NCBI GenBank assembly: GCA_025360685.1 | Contig: JANYBR010000343.1 | Span: 1 to 9,457, forward strand | Origin: Pseudomonadota bacterium | GTDB taxonomy: Bacteria; Pseudomonadota; Alphaproteobacteria; Micropepsales; Micropepsaceae | Reading direction: 5' to 3' | Length of the DNA stretch: 9,457 nt | Shown here: piece after piece, positions 7,433 to 9,457 of the stretch | Layout: each line of letters begins with the position of its first letter | Numbering within the stretch: the stretch's first letter is position 1 | Notes under the pieces: generated by a model | What the model was told of the DNA's origin: nothing | What the model saw: the letters and a program-made list of their open reading frames with translations, nothing else | Database searches by the model: none | Program-made: the position numbers and the translations under genes

Positions 7433-7522
7433 GGCTCTTTTGGGTGCGCTGGCTCTGTCCGTAATACTCAAATGTTTCGCGAGGCGGCAACCTCCACCAA
7501 GGCAAAGAAGCGGAGAGACCTT

Positions 7523-7581
7523 CTTTCGACAGGAATGACGAACCCGCTGCAGGCCTTCAAATGTTCGTCATAGGTCGAAAG
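7523..7581. repeat. Two-step long palindrome (17 bp of pairing)
   Basis: The outer arms CTTTCGAC (7523-7530) and GTCGAAAG (7574-7581) enclose the inner arms ATGACGAAC (7535-7543) and GTTCGTCAT (7563-7571). Internal loops of 4 and 2 nt separate the two steps, and the central loop is 19 nt. All 17 pairs are Watson-Crick. The right flank reads CGGACTTTTGG, so there is a weak four-T tail in the rightward direction. No gene ends immediately to its left on the + strand, so a terminator role is not obvious. A dispersed intergenic palindrome or a transcription-factor site are alternatives. Confidence 0.8.
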
Positions 7582-7761
7582 CGGACTTTTGGCCATCTCG
7601 CTTCGATCGCCGGGACCTGACGGAGTAGGCCAGCAATTTGTCGCGCCTCATCGACCCAAAAGGATTGAGCGATGGTGCCTTTGACAAGCCCGCCGCTGGG
7701 TTGGTGCGCGGGCAGGGTTCACACGAACTGTCTAAGATGACCGCGAAAGGAGGGCGATTGC

Positions 7762-7902
7762 ACGTCACTGCCCAAGAAGAACACGCTCAACGTGATCGTC
7801 GCCGGGATTCGCTACTACGACGCGCCAGCAGCGATCGACTGGCTCTGCCGCGCATTCGGTGAATATCGGTTCTCGATGGAATGCGGACATTTCTCCCGTT
7901 GA
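7762..7902 (+). pseudogene. 5' remnant of a VOC/glyoxalase family gene
   Basis: Reading from 7762, the frame encodes TSLPKKNTLN followed by VIVAGIRYYDAPAAIDWLCR and AFG. This is the typical opening of a glyoxalase-like VOC protein (usual pattern: RYxDAPAAIxWLCRAFGFE). After the AFG at 7860 the resemblance stops, and the frame ends at TGA 7900-7902. Full VOC proteins have roughly 120-150 residues, so most of the gene is missing. A strong AAGGAGGG (7747-7754) sits 7 nt before an ACG codon at 7762, where an ATG would be expected, so the start codon seems to have mutated as well. No other in-frame ATG precedes the conserved part. It is probably a truncated, dead copy next to the intact VOC protein at 8010. 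Confidence 0.65.
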
Positions 7903-7941
7903 CAGCCGCTGATAGAACATTTGAGAATATGGGCGCTGCTT

Positions 7942-7987
7942 GTAGGACGCATCGGCCAGGGGGCCGGCTGGGCCATGCCCGTCCTAC
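7942..7987. repeat. Imperfect palindrome upstream of the VOC fusion gene
   Basis: The arms GTAGGACG (7942-7949) and CGTCCTAC (7980-7987) are exact. Inside them CAT and GGCC on the left can pair with GGCC and ATG on the right after small bulges, giving a bulged stem with about 15 bp in total. It ends 22 nt before the ATG at 8010. It is not followed by a T run, so it is not a standard terminator. It may be a 5' leader structure, an operator, or a dispersed repeat. Confidence 0.6.
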
Positions 7988-8009
7988 TCCAAACAAAGGC
8001 AGCAGGATC

Positions 8010-8663
8010 ATGTCCAGTCTTGAGAACCTAAAGAAACAGGCGAAGGCATTGGTGCGCCTTCATCGCGAGCGCTCTTATCATCTGGCCTGCGTTGCTCGAG
8101 AAACCCTGCCCAATTTCGCCGCCATGTCGGACCAGGAGATACTGTCCGCTGAGTTTAAGCTTTCCGATGCCCAGGCGCTCTTAGCGCGACAACATGGTTG
8201 TGAGAGCTGGAGCGAACTGAGGGCCAGAGCCTCCGCCGATGCGCCCGAGCCAAAGCCGCCGCCCTACCCGCAGTCCGACCCAGCGTTCGCAGTGCCGATC
8301 CTCTATGTCGCCGACGTACGGCGCGCGCTTGCCTGCTACGCGGAGGTGCTCGGCTTCGAGGTACTCCAGACTTCCGGTGATCCGCCTTTCTATGTCGAAG
8401 TGCGACGGGGTGGCGCTTCGCTGGGCCTGCGCCTGGTTCGCGGCCAAGCCATCGACCCCGCTGTCCGCGCCCGCGAGATCATGCTCGTCCAAGCCAGCAT
8501 CCGTGTGAGCGTCGCCAAAACGCTTTACCTGGAATTCCTCGCCGCGGGTGCGAAGTTCCAATCGCCACTGCAGCGCGATCCATGGGGTCCGCACTATTTC
8601 ATCGTCGAGGATCCCGACGGCAACTTGATCGTCTTTGGCGAGCCGGGACCGAACGCAAAATAG
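8010..8663 (+). CDS. Two-domain protein: short helical domain plus VOC (glyoxalase/bleomycin-resistance-like) domain
   Basis: A 217-residue soluble protein. Residues 1-75 form a small helical domain (LENLKKQAKALVRLHRE near the start, LSDAQALLARQHGCESWSEL at 51-70). The same LxxLKxQAK...LxDAQxxxAREHGFxSW pattern is found in front of ankyrin repeats and other domains. A Pro-rich linker (79-88) leads to a VOC domain (92-215) with AVPILYVADVRRALACYAEVLGFEVL (94-119) and the closing strand FIVEDPDGNLIVFGEP (197-212). The first-strand metal-ligand His is absent, so metal-dependent glyoxalase I activity is unlikely; binding or sequestration is an alternative. The start ATG at 8010 is chosen because conserved sequence begins there. 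An in-frame ATG at 7881 would translate the palindrome and the remnant tail. Confidence 0.82.
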   Translation: MSSLENLKKQAKALVRLHRERSYHLACVARETLPNFAAMSDQEILSAEFKLSDAQALLARQHGCESWSELRARASADAPEPKPPPYPQSDPAFAVPILYVADVRRALACYAEVLGFEVLQTSGDPPFYVEVRRGGASLGLRLVRGQAIDPAVRAREIMLVQASIRVSVAKTLYLEFLAAGAKFQSPLQRDPWGPHYFIVEDPDGNLIVFGEPGPNAK

Positions 8664-8910
8664 AGCCAGACGCAAATTGTCAGGCGCATGGCGCTCCGGC
8701 TTGCGGGAAGTCGCCACATCGTCCTCTTGAACGTTCGCTTGGGGTCAAACGCGGTCAATCGCAGAACTCATGTCCGATGCCTCTGCCTCGTCAACTTCGG
8801 TGTCTCAGCAGCGAGCCGCACGTTCCCTTGCAAAGCAGAACATACCTCGTCTTATGTTCAGGTCGCGATGAGCGGCTGAGCTATTTCCGCCACGGCAACG
8901 CAAGCGCCGC
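8664..8910. other. Convergent intergenic region, no gene seen
   Basis: A 247-nt gap between the stop of the VOC fusion gene and the stop of the leftward membrane-protein gene. Reading frames here are short, with no ribosome binding site or recognisable family. It holds two small inverted repeats near its right end, reported separately. No hairpin followed by a T run was found for either flanking gene. Confidence 0.6.
8838..8859. repeat. Small inverted repeat
   Basis: GAACATA (8838-8844) and TATGTTC (8853-8859) are exact arms with an 8-nt loop. It lies in the convergent gap, about 50 nt beyond the stop of the leftward membrane-protein gene. It could form a transcript-end hairpin but lacks a T run. 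Confidence 0.5.
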
Positions 8911-8913
8911 TCA
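8869..8913. repeat. Inverted repeat overlapping the stop of the membrane-protein gene
   Basis: TGAGCGGC (8869-8876) and GCCGCTCA (8906-8913) are exact 8-bp arms separated by 29 nt. The right arm includes the stop codon of the leftward gene at 8911-8913. It may help end or stabilise that transcript, but the long loop and absence of a T run make this uncertain. Confidence 0.4.
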
Positions 8914-9457
8914 GTTTGTAATGGTGTAGGCGATGAGGAATTGAATGCCGACCGCAAATACCCCCAATCCGCCGACCCATTGTAGAAAGCGCGACCTCGC
9001 CCATCCCGCGAGCGCAATAAACGCAAATGCCCCGACGAGAAAACCATTGGCCCAAAGCCAATCTGAGGACTGCGGTCCGAAAAATACGTCTCGATCCAGA
9101 TAGTTTATCGCAATAGAGACAATCCAAACACCGGCAAACGTGCTCGCTATGATTGCTCGACGCTGCTCAAAGAGGGCACCCATGTCGATCACCTCCGCGC
9201 TCTTTGGCCGGATCAATAAGAGCGAGCACGTGAAGTATTGAACAATTGCAAGCGAGAATTGAAGCAAGACCTGACTGACTGTCCAGATCTTGATCGTGTG
9301 TAGACCCCAAAAGCTAAGCCAATTCACTATCAGTATTAGCAAAGCGTTCGCCATCCAGAGAACATACAGCCCGGAAAATCGCACTCGGTGGTGTTCCAGG
9401 ACAAGTTCGTTCGCGCTTGAAAGCAAATGCGTCAACGCGATCGCGTAGACAAACGAG
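8911..9457 (-). CDS. Multi-helix membrane protein of unknown function, N-terminus outside window
   Basis: At least 181 residues are visible and the frame remains open to the right edge, reading SFVYAIALTHLLSSANELVL at the first visible positions. The TTG at 9435 is therefore probably internal, not the start, because a hydrophobic helix already begins before it. Five to six membrane segments alternate with short loops. Visible landmarks are the polar stretch ANELVLEHHRVRFSG, the helix NALLILIVNWLSFWGL, the acidic loop RPKSAEVIDMGALFEQRRAI, and helices ending in FLIAYTITN. The first visible residues suggest only a few dozen at most are missing (inference). No catalytic or transport motif is recognised. 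It is convergent with the VOC fusion gene. Confidence 0.75.
   Translation of the reverse strand, partial: SFVYAIALTHLLSSANELVLEHHRVRFSGLYVLWMANALLILIVNWLSFWGLHTIKIWTVSQVLLQFSLAIVQYFTCSLLLIRPKSAEVIDMGALFEQRRAIIASTFAGVWIVSIAINYLDRDVFFGPQSSDWLWANGFLVGAFAFIALAGWARSRFLQWVGGLGVFAVGIQFLIAYTITN

Larger units (their letters stand above)
7421..7740. other. Intergenic stretch without an intact gene
   Basis: About 320 nt between the hydrolase start and the VOC gene remnant. It must hold the hydrolase promoter near 7433-7500, though no clear -35/-10 pair was recognised. The strong palindrome at 7523-7581 lies inside. The remaining reading frames in both directions are short, lack ribosome binding sites and resemble no family I know. 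It may be decayed intergenic DNA. Confidence 0.6.

Noticed and set aside
7638..7862. A 74-codon + strand frame containing an ATG just before AAAGGAGGG
   Set aside because: It reads the VOC remnant in the wrong frame and has no family similarity or ribosome binding site of its own.
7467..7925. A 10-nt inverted match (CTCAAATGTT at 7467-7476 and AACATTTGAG at 7916-7925) flanking the remnant region, considered as ends of a mobile element
   Set aside because: There is no transposase, no longer terminal repeat and no target duplication. A 10-nt match over this distance can occur by chance.
7881..8009. A 43-residue N-terminal extension of the VOC fusion protein from an ATG at 7881
   Set aside because: The conserved domain begins at the ATG at 8010, the extension translates across the palindrome, and no ribosome binding site precedes 7881.
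7740..8700. Integron cassette context, because VOC genes are frequent cassettes
   Set aside because: No convincing attC core sites (GTTRRRY/RYYYAAC pairs) or integrase were found around these genes.
8181..8717. A 178-codon open frame on the - strand
   Set aside because: It lies antisense to the well-supported VOC fusion gene and its translation shows no recognisable domain.
8838..8859. An alphaproteobacterial LexA box, because of the GAAC...GTTC ends
   Set aside because: The spacing is 14 nt, not the 7 nt of the known GTTC-N7-GTTC/GAAC-N7-GAAC boxes, and the orientation is inverted.

Overview
This is a GC-rich chromosomal stretch, most likely from an alphaproteobacterium. The clearest lineage hint is a stand-alone PAS_5-type protein (5526-6026), a family concentrated in Alphaproteobacteria. 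Gene order, GTG starts and compact spacing fit the same group, but the genus cannot be named from this sequence. I saw no rRNA, tRNA, CRISPR array, transposase or integrase.

Left part (1-946): the N-terminal end of a short-chain dehydrogenase runs leftward off the window. A small two-helix membrane protein of unknown function runs rightward. It meets the next leftward gene in a CTAG that supplies both stop codons.

Central part (943-5465): this looks like a cell-wall salvage locus. A leftward pair encodes a MurC/Mpl-like Mur ligase and, 13 nt downstream, a GPH-type cation symporter. Divergently, across a 47-nt gap, lie an LD-carboxypeptidase (LdcA, S66) and, with a TGATG stop-start overlap, a DUF1295 membrane protein. 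In known peptidoglycan recycling, LdcA trims tetrapeptides to tripeptides and Mpl reattaches tripeptide to UDP-MurNAc. The pairing therefore makes sense, and the transporter is a candidate importer for the pathway (inference).

Right part (5526-9457) looks more accessory. It holds the PAS_5 protein with a probable terminator, a class C beta-lactamase/family VIII esterase-like hydrolase whose start is better placed at a GTG at 7420, and about 590 nt without an intact gene. That interval contains a strong two-step palindrome (7523-7581), the decayed 5' end of a VOC/glyoxalase gene (7762-7902) and a second imperfect palindrome (7942-7987). After it come a two-domain protein (short helical domain plus VOC domain, 8010-8663), a 247-nt convergent gap with two small inverted repeats, and the C-terminal part of a multi-helix membrane protein that continues past the right edge.

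I did not find a clearly new multi-gene system. The best leads are the salvage locus with its atypical ligase and GPH transporter, and the palindrome-rich gene graveyard at 7500-8000.
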